A DNA stretch of 64,000 nt from the NCBI GenBank assembly GCA_029931535.1, contig JAQPZY010001695.1, positions 1,609,001 to 1,673,000 of the forward strand, in the 5' to 3' direction. The notes under the pieces are model-generated. The model worked only from the letters and a program-made list of their open reading frames with translations, had not been told where the DNA came from and made no database searches. The stretch's first letter is position 1. Every line of letters begins with the position of its first letter. The translations under genes were made by a program, and so were the position numbers. Positions 12,027-23,134 of the stretch are shown here, one piece after another. Origin of the DNA: Margaritifera margaritifera. Taxonomy: Eukaryota; Mollusca; Bivalvia; Unionida; Margaritiferidae.

Positions 12027-13316
12027 CTGACATCTAAGTAGTTTTCACTATAGATCACATACGAAGTCGTTGTAAAACTTGCGCATTTCCCTATTTTAAC
12101 ACATTTGTAACACATGAACTTTTAATGGATTTGATAAGCTAGCAAGTAGGAGAAACATCAAATGTTGCAAATGATGTTAGTTCCATACAAGATACAGAGA
12201 AACAATTTTCTGCTGCGAACCTCAAAACCAGCAAATTTTGTTTATGATATGCAAAGTATATTAAACATATTCCACAATGTACTGAACACGAATGAGTCTT
12301 TTGTTATTAATGGAACATGCAAATTAAAATTTTCATTTCTTTTATGGATTAAGGCAACATACGGAGACAAGAAGGGACATGTTGTTATGCTGCCATTTAC
12401 AATTACAACACAAGTTTAACAAAACTTGGATACATGTTTAAGATATGTTACATTCCCCGCTACATCCCTTGCAGATAATCGAAAATTGAGATAACGACAT
12501 GACATGATTTTTCTCTCTTATGGTGAAGAGAAGTGACAATATTCTCAACCAACGTTCATCAGTGCCAAGACAAATAGGGAGAATCCGAACGTTGACCTAC
12601 AAACGTCGGGCAGATGATTTAATATTTAATTAAAATCGAGTGTTTTCCAGTACATTGTTCGTCACTCACCCATATCACAATATCAGCAAACCGTCAACGA
12701 AGTCATCGAGGAGCATGCAAATGTACAGAGCCAGCCCATAATTACCACGAGAGATAGCATATCAAAGTGCAGAGAACACGTGGTCTCACTTTCCAAGTGT
12801 CTCTCTAAGATGATTTGTGCCAGACTGAAGACATGTCATGCCGATAAATGTGATGTAGACCCAATAGAAACTAAGACAATGATCTGATAAAGTGCATGCT
12901 TACAATTTGTGCAAAGCTAGTCTCGTTATCAAAACACTCACATCACTGAGTGTAAATAGTACTACTTGCAGACCAGAACACAAGAGTTTCATAAAACTTA
13001 AATAATCCAAAATTAAAGTTCTTGGTGGATTTTGGTGGTAAGACAATCGTTTTACATTGTTAGGAGCTGCAAGGTACACCCCATTAATGCTAGTTACAAA
13101 TTAGTTTTGGGAAGGAATGCAGCTTTAAAAATTTGTATTATGTGTTGTAATCCTGTTCATCTTTAACAAAACACCAATCTCGGGTGTATCTATCCTTGTG
13201 ATCAACGGGATCAAACAAAATATATACTTTTTTTTACCTACGTTGGCATGTCTGAATTAATAGGAAATGTCTTTTCACAAAAAGAAGAGCTTATTTACAT
13301 ATTTCAACAGGCTTAC
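12027..13316. other. Intron, no recognised element
   Basis: AT-rich intron between the G1 and G3 exons of the Roc domain. I see no identifiable repeat. Confidence 0.55.
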
Positions 13317-13577
13317 CTTCTTTTTCCACGATCCACTCCTTCGTGTCAAGATCTATCTTGCAGCATCTCGGGTGTACCTCAATGCCTTCAGTTGAAACAT
13401 GGGGAGCTTCAACAACTTTCTCACCTAATATGCGTTTTGTTAAGGTCGTTTTGCCAACACCATGATATCCAACAACCATCAGGCGAATGTTATAAACCTT
13501 TACTTTTCCAGTATCTAAAGCCTCTATGTAAAGTTGTTGTGAGCGTTTGTCCATTCGAAGTATTTCTGGTGGTAATC
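13317..13577 (-). CDS. Roc-COR gene, Roc exon with P-loop
   Basis: An 87-codon exon, phase 1 at both ends. The acceptor is TTTCCTTAG/GATTAC and the donor GAAAAAGAAG/GTAAGC. It starts LPPEILRMDKRSQQLY and contains IRLMVVGYHGVGKTTLTKRI, a complete GxxGxGKT P-loop (G1). The phase-1 acceptor is the phase needed to join the charged mini-exons upstream, which supports one transcript. A plus-strand open frame of 190 codons overlaps this exon and is a shadow. Confidence 0.9.
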
Positions 13578-13839
13578 CTAAGGAAATTCAACAAACAGAA
13601 AGAAAAAAGGAGTCTAAAAAATATATTACCGTATGTTCTTCCGACAGGAAACAATTATGTTTGTACTAGTCCCAAAACTTTAGAACTTTCACTCAAAAAT
13701 GTGTCTCAAGACGTTGAAAATGAGAAATTACTTCCCCACCCACACTCCTGCCTAATATATCAGAAGTCAGGTTTCAAGTTAATATGTGCATGTGTAACTC
13801 ATAACTACACAAACAAATGATAAAAGACAACGCACCATG

Positions 13840-14147
13840 TTCTATTAAAAGCCTTTTAAAAATACAGCCTTTTGGATGCTAGGAATCATATGCTACATCA
13901 ACTTAATAATTTTAGCCGTTGTCGTTCATAAAAGAATTAATCTAACATCTTATGATATAAGCATGCCAAAACTGAGCAGAATCGGTTCAGAAATACAGCC
14001 TCTACGATAGTAGCAAGCTCAGCCTATCAGATGTCAAATGAACTTATTCTGTTCGTAAATCCTGTACATGATCAGACACTTTCCATATCTTGACAATATA
14101 AGCATAAATACTATGACACCGTTCATATACGAACACGGCAAAGAGCT

Positions 14148-14217
<70 letters not shown>

Positions 14218-14574
14218 TGGATCCAACTCTGTGCTCAAATACAGATTCAGGACAGTAACAAGCTCAGCCGGTTAGATGCCAGCTTACCTCATTTTAGCGT
14301 AGTTGTTGCTCAAACCCAAATTAGTCTCAGATCGTGATGATATAGGAATATATACTGACTTGGATTAAAATCCGTTTAGAAATGCAGACTATGGGCTGAT
14401 GACAAGGTTAGGCAGTCAAATACCTTATCACATCATTAGTATTAATAGATTTCTCTATATTAGCCTTTGGTCCTAGTGTGATAGCAATCTGTTCAGAAAT
14501 AAAGAGTTCTTGACAGAAATATGTATGAATGCTAAAATTTCGAATGCAAATTAAAACGGTAATAAATATCCACC
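13840..14574. repeat. Diverged sub-repeats at the left edge of the 4.37-kb array; (TA)n at 14150-14214
   Basis: Blocks such as CAGAATCGGTTCAGAAATAC and AGTAGCAAGCTCAGCCTATC at 13,975-14,040, again at 14,235-14,300, and once more at 17,090-17,160, are diverged copies of the sequence at both ends of the 4.37-kb unit. They look like the remnants at which unequal exchange produced the array. A (TA)n tract of about 64 bp splits them. Confidence 0.6.
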
Positions 14575-16050
14575 TTGGCGTATTCAAGTTGCACACATAA
14601 ATTCCTCGGAGAAAGTATTATTGAATCTAACACTATTTTTAACATTTTCATACACAGAATGAATAACATTACAATATTTCCTATGATCCGTAATTTCAGT
14701 CGTTTCTACAATAGTATATTGCTTACAACATAATCAAATCTTTTTGTCAAATCAACGAAAGCACAATAAAGCTTTTAATCTTAATTTAGACCACGAGTAA
14801 TTAAGCCATGCTATCCACAGTAGATATATTTTCTCTGAAGCCAGCCTGAGCTTTAATATAAACCTTGTAATTATCTGCCCACTGCACAAGTCTATTGTTT
14901 AGAATACGTTTGAACGTTTACCTAATACACTTAATAGATTGATACCTCTTTTGTTTTCAAACTCATTAATTAACCACTTTTATGAATAGCGACAATGATT
15001 CGTTCAACCAAATTTGAAGAAATAAATCCAGGTTTAAAATAAAATAATACTTTTTAACATATATGATTGCAATACTTCATGACCATGAATAAAAAAAAAT
15101 TATCAGTTTATCGAGTCTACTATTCTTGCCACATTTTAATTCTTAAAAAGTTTTACTTATCCCTTCTTCTCTCATATGTACATTCAACAGTTAAAAAATA
15201 ATTTCAAGATCCCCCTTATTTATTATAAAATTCAATGGAATTAATATCATCAGTAAAATAAGGATCCTTGGGTATAATAATACTTCCAAAAACAAGGCTG
15301 AATTCATCAACAGTTACTTCCATCGTTCGTTTGGTAGCACATCCTTTAAGCATTCGCCAATATTCATTCGCATTGTTTAAACTTGCATCTAACTTAAGTT
15401 TGCTTTGTTTATCAATGATTTGAGTTCTACTCTGCCTAATTTGTTTTTTAAAGTCTGTACTTGCATCTACCATGCATATTCTCTATGACTCATTTCTGCT
15501 ACACATATTTAGGCCTCAAGTAAATTGCTATCTTTTAGTTTCACATTCCACATCAAACCAGACAGAATCTTGTTCTGACCGATTAAGCCTGGGTTTTTTC
15601 TTCGCGATTTGGTACTTAGTGCTTTTGAAATAAACGATCCGCTACAAAACAAAATACTTCAGAAAAGTTTATAATCGAACTTTTAATTCTATCATGATTC
15701 CGATTTGGATCAGAAAATGCAGTGCATTCTTTCATCAAATTTCTGCTTCACAAAGAATGAATTTAATTTATTGACAAAATCAGTTCAGACTCCTATATGT
15801 AATTCAGCAAGACATTTTGATCATGTATAATTACAAAATAGACGTTTTTAATATTAGTACATCTGGAAATATCTGATGTGGGATGATAACTCATAGAAAC
15901 AGTATTACAATAAAAAGGAAATACTGATTGACTGCATATAACATAATTCTGCTCCTATCATTTACAAAAGTGAATTCACCAACACCATTATCATGTACAG
16001 CCTTTAGTACAGAGTTCTGTAGTATATGTTCTCTAAATGAGCAAGTAAAA
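14575..16050 (-). mobile_element. LINE (non-LTR retrotransposon) remnant, copy 1
   Basis: The minus strand encodes fragments in several frames: the linker KLKLDASLNNANEYWRMLKG, an endonuclease tail near 15.95 kb (GVGEFTFVND) and a piece of reverse transcriptase. Compared with copies 2-4 it lacks the C-terminal part; its sequence joins the left sub-repeats directly. It is full of stops and frameshifts and not functional. Jockey-superfamily affinity is a guess. Confidence 0.65.
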
Positions 16051-16144
16051 TCGTAAACATTTTAAAAGTCTGATTTATGTGTCTTCAAATGAATTATAAG
16101 AAATGCCAGACTGAAGTATTACACCATCCGACATGAAAAGAAAA

Positions 16145-16405
16145 GTTTGGTTTGGTTTTGTGGGTTTAAGGCCATTTTTCAGCACATGATAGGCTATACA
16201 TGGCGGCCAGTATATCTGCCTGAGGGAGAACCCGCAAAAACAAGGAGAAGAACAACAGACCCACGGAAAGCTACTGGAGAGCTTTTTCACATACCCGCGC
16301 TGGCCGAGCCGAGAGTCGATCCGTCGCGGAGAGAGATGAATTAAGAGTGATCTGTAAAGCGAGTGAATTAGACTACTCGGCCACCCGGGGCCCCTCAAAA
16401 GTTGC
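16145..16405 (-). repeat. tRNA-derived SINE, copy 1
   Basis: Read on the minus strand, it begins GGGCCCCGGGTGGCCGAGTG (a Leu/Ser-tRNA-like A box) and has a B-box-like GATCGACTCTCGG, a body with CTGGCCGCCATG and a tail rich in AAACCAAACC. Near-identical copies lie in units 2 and 3, and a decayed one in unit 4. It generates 65- and 110-codon shadow frames that are not genes. Confidence 0.65.
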
Positions 16406-16758
16406 AACTAAGATCTTGGAGATATGGTTTTTATGTGTGTTTGTAGTATGGGTTTGAGTTCAATAGATATGCATAGGAAATGAGGAAGGATTGTTCCCTT
16501 AGATCAAGTACCTACCCCTCCGGTCGTTCTCCGTCTCATTTCACCTATAAGTCTTAGGGAAAAATATGCAAACTAGTCATCATTTCATTCGACAATCATA
16601 CTCTCCTCCCTGGTATACTGATTTTTAAGAAGATTTGAAATTAACAGTGCTTTATTTCATGTCTTCTTTTATACCAATATGGCAGTTATCTTTCATTGCA
16701 GAGGTGTATACCTTTCGGAGAATTTTCAAAACATATTGTATAATAATAATCAATTTAC

Positions 16759-16815
16759 CTTTCTTTTTGTCCCTTGTAGGGTCGTCGATTTTGTCTTCGC
16801 TTCCATCCTGTTCAT
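16759..16815 (-). CDS. Host mini-exon, charged 19-codon repeat, unit 1
   Basis: 57 nt, phase 1 to 1, with acceptor GTTTTTACAG/ATGAAC and donor AAAAGAAAG/GTAAAT. It encodes EQDGSEDKIDDPTRDKKK plus the junction residues: an acidic then basic linker. The same exon occurs unchanged at 27.75 and 38.8 kb and diverged at 43.1 kb. It can be skipped or repeated without changing the frame. Confidence 0.65.
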
Positions 16816-17257
16816 CTGTAAAAACAATCAGGTGATTACATCAAAGAATATTTTACCATGATTTAACTAACGCAAACTTTTTTAATGTTAAATTTATAAT
16901 TAATCTTGCAGAGACCCAGATTTTTTCTGTGAAATGTACTGATGTTGAGAAAGTATTTATTGGTATTATTCAAAATCAGACTTGATCCAGACATGTAATT
17001 CTGGTATAGTGGTGTCGCCTTGATTGTAAATACATGATGTCAATGATAAAGGAATTGATCTAAAATGTTTTAGTAGAGGCATATATACCAGAATGGAGCA
17101 GAATCTGTTCAGAAATACAACCTCTAGGATGGTAGCAAGCTCAGCCTATAAGATGTTAGATCACTTCATTAATATGCATACATGTTGTTCATGATCAGAC
17201 TATTTCGATATCTGGACAACATAGACCAATACACCCTGGTTCATCAGTATATCAAAC

Positions 17258-17995
17258 TGTTATGTATGATGTTTATATAATATTATATATATTTTAGGAA
17301 ATTATAAATGTTTCTTCACTTTAATATTTGCTTAAATCTTTATGTTTGTTAGGAAAAACATGTATAACTAGTGTCCTTGAATTAGGTTGTTTTGATCAAT
17401 ATGTTTTCTCAATTTGAAGGTCAAGGTTGAATTTTGTTTACAGTTAGAATTCCATTAAGATGACACACATTCTAGAACATTCTGTCATGTGACCAATCTT
17501 TATATATATCATGTTTGGTGGACATTTTGTTCAGTTCGACATTACCATCAGTCTTGTAAAGAGCTATTACAGTTGTGAAAATTCATTCCAAATTCTAAGA
17601 GAGGAATTATTTTAAATATTCATTGGATTTTAACAGTGCTCATAAACTTTTGGATTTTGGATTTTTAATTGACAATTTTGGAATTTATGTGAACTTATTC
17701 AGAGATTTTGGAATACTTCATTTTGACTTCAGCACATCAAGATTTCTAGTACATCAGGACTTTGGAGACCATTAACACATCATAACATTCAAGGACACAG
17801 CCGTGAATTCGGAACATTCTATATTTAGGACTTGTGATTAGAACAATTATTAGGATTTCAAAACACATTACTGTAAGTGACTTTTTGATTTTTTCATTTT
17901 ATTTATCTAGTAATAAATTGCTTGTTGATTTTTACTTGATTTGTTGGTTTCACTTTCTTTCTGTTACATTTTTCTTAGACCATAGAGTCGTAACA
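17258..17995 (+). repeat. 5' LTR of Gypsy copy 1
   Basis: Starts TGTTATGTATGATG and ends GAGTCGTAACA. It has a candidate promoter at 17470-17509 and a poly(A) signal AATAAA at 17912-17917. It matches the 3' LTR of this copy and the 5' LTR of copy 2, all 738 bp. Confidence 0.93.
17470..17509 (+). promoter_or_regulatory. LTR promoter module: heat-shock-type element, CCAAT, TATA
   Basis: TTCTAGAACATTC (17470-17482) is a perfect three-part heat shock element (TTCnnGAAnnTTC). It is followed by a CCAAT box at 17493-17497 and TATATATAT at 17501-17509. The spacing fits a U3 promoter. Function is inferred from motif order only. The same module is at 23347-23386 and 28457-28496, and is partly duplicated in the last LTR. 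Confidence 0.55.
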
Positions 17996-18000
17996 GAAAT

Positions 18001-18025
18001 TGGGGGCTCGTCGTTCCGGGATTGA
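18001..18025 (+). promoter_or_regulatory. Primer binding site, tRNA-Pro type, copy 1
   Basis: Five bases after the LTR, TGGGGGCTCGTC matches the complement of the tRNA-Pro 3' end. The match resumes with CCGGGATT after a 3-nt GTT insertion. Copy 2 is identical at 28988. Confidence 0.7.
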
Positions 18026-18163
18026 ATTTCTTTAAAGCATATTAGAGATATTAAATTTATCTTTGAAATTCATATTGATTTTGTCTTTAATTTTTTTTTT
18101 TTTGTCTTTGGCAAAGATTTTTAATAGAGAAATTTTTTTGTGTGAAACCAACAAGCGTTTACA

Positions 18164-20011
18164 ATGGCATCTAATGTTCAGAATTTCATTTCAAAACCTA
18201 CCCAGGAGGGGTTAGAGTGCATGAGAAAGGATGAGTTGCTCGAGCTTGCCAGAAAATACAGTCTATCTGAGGCAAAAGTATCATTGACAAAACAGGAGAT
18301 AAAGATTATTTTAATTCAGTATTTAGTAGGAAAGGGAATTTTTGAAAATAGTGCTTTAAGTTTGAAAAGAAAGCCTGTATCTGGTTCTGACAGGAAATTA
18401 AGGGAATTAGAGTTAAAGAACCAGATTGATTTAGAATTGGCAAAGCTTCAGATTCAGAGAGAGAGAGAGAAGGAAGAGAGGCAGATCCAAATGCAGAAAG
18501 AAGAGAGGCAGATCCAAATGCAGAAAGAAGAGAGGCAGATGGAGAGAGAAAAAGAAGAGAGGCAGTTGGAGAGAGAGAAAGAAGAGAGACAAATGCAAAT
18601 GCAGATGGAGAGAGAGAAAGAAGAGAGGCAAATGCAGATGGAGAGAGAGAGAGAGAAAGAAGATAGACAAATACAAATGCAGATGCAGATGCAAAGAGAA
18701 GAAAGGGAAATGCAATTTAAGTTAAGAGAATTAGAACTGGCAAACAGAGCACACTCCACTCCTTTAAACACAAGTTCAGGTTTTGATGTTACTAGATATA
18801 TTAGGTTAGTACCCCCTTTTCAGGAAAAAGAAGTAGATAAATACTTTCTTCATTTCGAGAAAATAGCTGAAAACTTGAAATGGCCCAGAGAGCATTGGAC
18901 TTTGTTGTTACAGAGTGTACTTATTGGCAAAGCTCGTGAAGTCTACACTTCACTGTCAGTACAACAAAGCACTGATCATGATGTGGTTAAGGAGTACATC
19001 TTGAAAGCTTATGAGTTGGTACCAGAGGCATATCGACAAAGGTTTAGGAATTGTAGAAAAGAAACTGGACAAACTCATGTCGAATTTGCAAGGGATAAAG
19101 AACAACTATTTGATAGGTGGTGCTCAGCCAAGAAGGTTGATCAAGCTTATGATAACCTCAGACAGCTCGTATTAATTGAAGAGTTCAGGAGGTGTATCCA
19201 TAGTGATGTTAAAACCTATCTTGACGAGCAGAATGTGGAAACTTTGGAAAATGCTGCTCGTATGGCTGATGATTATTCCTTGACTCACAAAATTTCATTT
19301 GGCAATAAGTCGTCCTCTCAGCAGTTTTCTGGTAAAAAACCATTTCAATCTCATTCGAGTACTTCCAAATTTCACAACAGCACAACTGTTAGGAATCAAA
19401 CATCTGATAAGACTGATCAGAAATCCTTATCTCTTCCTACGTGCACTTATTGTAAAAAGAAAGGGCACGTTATTTCTGATTGCTTTAAGTTGAAAAATAA
19501 GCAACAGAGTAAAGACAGAGCTTTTCCAAATGCTATTATTTCTACGAGGTCAAGGTCACGGTCTTGTATTGAAAGCAATACATTTGTTGGGTCAAACAAA
19601 CCCCAGTCTGATTCTATTTTGGAGGCTTATGAACCATTCATGTCAGAAGGTTCTATATCACTTATTGGTGATTCTGCCAAACCTATCCCAATTAAAATAT
19701 TAAGGGACACTGGAGCTTCTCAGAGTCTTTTATTATCAGGTACTTTGCCTTTGTCTGAGGAGTCTTCTTCAAGTGAAAGTGTTCTTGTTCAGGGAGTAGA
19801 GTGCGGCTTTGTAAATCTTCCTCTCCATTGTGTAAATTTGGCATCAGACTTAGTTTCTGGACCTGTGACTGTTGGGGCAGTGACTTCTTTACCCATAGAG
19901 GGTGTTCATTTATTACTAGGCAATGACCTAGCTGGAGATAAGGTTGTGGTTAATCCACTTGTAACTGACAAGCCTTGTTTGGATCAGAAAATTGATCCTG
20001 TCGAAACTTAA
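18164..20011 (+). CDS. Gag with C-terminal aspartic protease, Gypsy copy 1
   Basis: 615 residues, intact. The N-terminal region is followed at about residues 75-200 by a long charged coiled coil made of repeated QMEREKEERQ-type units. Residues about 215-380 form a SCAN-like capsid domain (PPFQEKEVDKYFLHFEKIA, RQRFRNCRKETGQTHVEFA). A CCHC zinc knuckle follows (CTYCKKKGHVISDC, about 430). Near 515 is the protease motif LRDTGASQSLLL, with the flap partner LLLGNDLAGD further on. The ATG at 18164 is the first in frame after the leader. It ends in a UAA with the pol frame open immediately after. The SCAN domain of vertebrate zinc-finger proteins is known to derive from a GMR1-like gag. Confidence 0.92.
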   Translation: MASNVQNFISKPTQEGLECMRKDELLELARKYSLSEAKVSLTKQEIKIILIQYLVGKGIFENSALSLKRKPVSGSDRKLRELELKNQIDLELAKLQIQREREKEERQIQMQKEERQIQMQKEERQMEREKEERQLEREKEERQMQMQMEREKEERQMQMEREREKEDRQIQMQMQMQREEREMQFKLRELELANRAHSTPLNTSSGFDVTRYIRLVPPFQEKEVDKYFLHFEKIAENLKWPREHWTLLLQSVLIGKAREVYTSLSVQQSTDHDVVKEYILKAYELVPEAYRQRFRNCRKETGQTHVEFARDKEQLFDRWCSAKKVDQAYDNLRQLVLIEEFRRCIHSDVKTYLDEQNVETLENAARMADDYSLTHKISFGNKSSSQQFSGKKPFQSHSSTSKFHNSTTVRNQTSDKTDQKSLSLPTCTYCKKKGHVISDCFKLKNKQQSKDRAFPNAIISTRSRSRSCIESNTFVGSNKPQSDSILEAYEPFMSEGSISLIGDSAKPIPIKILRDTGASQSLLLSGTLPLSEESSSSESVLVQGVECGFVNLPLHCVNLASDLVSGPVTVGAVTSLPIEGVHLLLGNDLAGDKVVVNPLVTDKPCLDQKIDPVET

Positions 20012-22996
20012 ATCCCTGATTTGTACCCTGCTTGTGCAGTTACTAGAGCTATGGCAAAAAGAGCTCTTGAGAGTGATGTTGATCAGGATATTATTCCTTT
20101 AGCTGACACATGTATTGGTCAGTCTTTTGATGAGTTCACTTTTTCCTCAGGTATTGATCAATCAAATGGTATTGATCACAGTGATCCTCTTTTGGCAACT
20201 CATTCTCTTTGTTCTAATCAGGATGACAAACGACAATCCCTTGTCGTTGAACAGGAGCAAGATCCCGAGATATCTTGTTTGTTTCAGAGGGCTATTAGTG
20301 AAACTGAAGCCACACAAGTTCCAGTGTGTTACTTTGTGAAAAATGGGGTCCTTATGAGGAAATGGAGACCACCTGATGTACCCGCTAGTGACGAGTGGTC
20401 AGTGAGCTATCAAATTGTTGTTCCTAAGTCATATCGACAGGAAATTCTTAATTTAGCCCATGAAATTCCTTTGGCTGGTCATTTAGGAGTCCGTAAGACT
20501 TATCACAAGATCTTGAATCATTTTTATTGGCCGAAACTCAAAAGTGATGTTTCTAAATACTGCAGATCTTGTCACACTTGTCAAATGGTAGGAAACCCCA
20601 ATCAGAAGATACCTAAGGCTCATCTGCAACCTATTCCTGCATTTGATGAACCATTTAGTAGAATAATGGTAGACTGTGTTGGTCCTTTACCTAAAACCAA
20701 GTTAGGCAACCAATACTTGTTGACCATCATGTGTACATCTACAAGATTTCCAGAGGCAATTCCTCTGAGAAATATAAAAACTAAAACTATTGTGAAAGCT
20801 TTGGTGAAGTTTTTTACACTTGTTGGCCTTCCCAAATCTGTCCAGTCGGATCAAGGGTCAAATTTTATGTCTGGAATTTTCCAACAAGTTATGCATGAAT
20901 TAGGCATCCAACAGTTTAAATCTTCTGCCTATCACCCTGAAAGTCAAGGTGCTTTGGAAAGATTTCATCAAACTTTGAAGAATATGATTCAATCATATTG
21001 CTCTGATACAGAAAAGGATTGGGATGAGGGTGTTCATTTGTTGTTGTTTGCTGTTAGGGAATCAGTTCAAGAGTCGTTGGGTTTTAGTCCCTTTGAACTA
21101 GTTTTTGGTCATACTGTCCGTGGACCATTGAAATTATTGAAAGAGAAACTTCTTTCAAATGAAGATTCAAAGATTAATCTTCTTGATTATGTTTCTGATT
21201 TCAAATACAAGTTGTCAAAGGCCTGTGAAGTAGCAAGAACTAATCTTCACACTACCCAGTCAAAAATGAAATTAAGGTATGACAGAAATTCACAGGAAAG
21301 GAGTTTTAAACCTGGTGACAAAGTTCTGGCTCTCTTGCCCATACCTCAAAATCCTCTTCAGGCTAAATTTTATGGTCCTTATACCGTTGAAAAGAAAGTA
21401 AATGACTTAAATTATATCATTAACACTCCTGGGAGAAGGAAACAGAAACAACTTTGTCATATAAATATGTTAAAGGAATATTTTGACAGAGATAGCTCAG
21501 CTAATTATTCTGTTAATTTAGTTGTACCTGTCCCACACAGTGAAGATATCAACGATGGAGTACGATCAGACTATAGTGACTCTGGTATAACCAATCTTCG
21601 GAATTCAGAAATATTGAACAACCTAGACCAGAAACTTTCACATCTACAACAACAGGAAAGAAATGAACTAAAACAGCTATTACATGACTATGAGCACTTG
21701 TTTCCTGATGTTCCAACAAGAACAAATAAAATTTATCATGACGTTGACATTGTAGATTCTGCGCCTGTGAAACAGCATCCTTATAGGATGAATCCTCTCA
21801 AACAGAACTATCTGAAGAAAGAAATTCAGTATCTACTGGAGAATGATTTCATAGAACCAAGTAAAAGTAACTGGAGTTCACCATGTATTCTTGTTCCCAA
21901 GCCAGATAATACATTCCGTATGTGTACTGACTATAGAAAAGTCAACAGTGTCACCAAAACTGATTCATTTCCAATCCCAAGAATGGACGATTGCATTGAT
22001 AAAATTGGAAATGCGGAATATGTCACAAAGTTTGACTTTTTAAAAGGATTCTGGCAAATTCCACTGACGGAAAGGGCAAAAGAAATTTCAGCATTTGCAA
22101 CTCCAGATGGACTTTATCAATATAAAGTCATGCCGTTTGGAATTAAAAATTCGCCTGCAACGTTTCAACGTCTGATGAACATGATAACATTTGGTCTTGA
22201 TAATTGTGACGCTTATATCGATGACGTCATTATCTACAACAACACCTGGGAAGATCATTTGGAAACTATTCGAAAATTCTTCGATCGACTCAGCGATGCG
22301 AATCTGACAATTAATTTGAGCAAAAGTGAGTTTTTCCATGCTTATGTCACATTTTTAGGACATATTGTGGGACAAGGTCAAGTTAAACCTATAGAAGCTA
22401 AGGTCAAAGCTATCTCTGAATTTCAAGTTCCAATTTGTAAAAAGCAACTGATGCGATTTCTAGGTATGGCTGGATATTATCGGAAATTTTGTTCCAATTT
22501 TTCCAAAATTGCTGAACCTTTGACAAGTTTATTGAGTAAGAAAACCAAATTTCATTGGTCTGACAAGTGTCAGGCCATACTTAAGAATGCACCAGTTCTT
22601 TCTGCACCAAATTTTAGCCAATCATTTAAATTATCTGTTGATGCAAGTGATGTAGGGGTTGGTGGAGTATTGATTCAGGAAGACAAAAGTGGTGTGGATC
22701 ACCCTGTGTGTTATTTTTCTAAAAAACTAAACAAGCACCAGAAAAATTATTCCACAATTGAGAAGGAATGTTTGGCTTTGATATTGGCTTTACAGCATTT
22801 TGAAGTGTATGTTACCTCAGCTCTTTCTCCAATTATTGTGTACAGTAATCACAATCCCCTTACTTTCATCAACAAAATGAAAGATAAAAATCGGAGATTG
22901 TTGAGATAGAGTTTGATATTGCAAGAATATAACATTGACATCAAACACATCAGGGGAAAAGACAATGTGATTGCAGATGCACTCTCACGTGCCTAG
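20012..22996 (+). pseudogene. Pol (integrase-RT-RNase H order), Gypsy copy 1, broken
   Basis: The frame follows gag directly after one UAA and has no ATG for 39 nt. Order: H2C2 zinc finger (GHLGVRKTYHKILNHFYWP, then C..C), integrase core with D, D-x35-E (MVDCVGPLP; QSDQGSNF; HPESQGALERF), GPY/F module (FYGPYTVEKKV), reverse transcriptase (FRMCTDYRKVN, LKGFWQIPL, catalytic YIDD), RNase H (LSVDASDVGVGG, YSTIEKECLAL). Two lesions: a 21-nt in-frame deletion at 22573/22574 between RT and RNase H relative to copy 2, and TAG at 22907-22909 in place of a Trp codon, cutting off the last 29 codons. The RT motif reads KFDFLKG rather than KFDLLKG. Confidence 0.9.
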
Positions 22997-23125
22997 AAAT
23001 GTAATATTGCTTGATGTAATTAAGTCCAGTATCATAAAACATGTTCTTATGTAATTTTGGTTATTGTAGTATTAGATGTATATTCAAAAGAGAGCTTTAT
23101 TATATAAATCTTTCTTTTTCTTTAT

Positions 23126-23134
23126 GAGGGGAGG
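23126..23134 (+). promoter_or_regulatory. Polypurine tract, Gypsy copy 1
   Basis: GAGGGGAGG directly abuts the 3' LTR, the expected plus-strand primer. The same sequence precedes the 3' LTR of copy 2 (34133-34141). Confidence 0.8.

Noticed and set aside
13248..13820. 190-codon plus-strand gene
   Set aside because: It overlaps the Roc P-loop exon on the other strand and has no family features; it is a shadow frame.
16075..16407. 110-codon minus-strand gene repeated three times
   Set aside because: It is the tRNA-derived SINE; identical copies lie in each array unit and the fourth copy is deleted and out of frame.
17834..18025. 63-codon gene repeated near each Gypsy element
   Set aside because: It lies within the LTR and primer site.
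18431..18771. Leu/Ser-rich minus-strand proteins of 94 and 105 codons
   Set aside because: They are the complement of the gag coiled-coil repeats.
20012..22996. Integrase-first order as a local rearrangement
   Set aside because: The order is in one continuous frame and identical in both copies, and it matches a known lineage.
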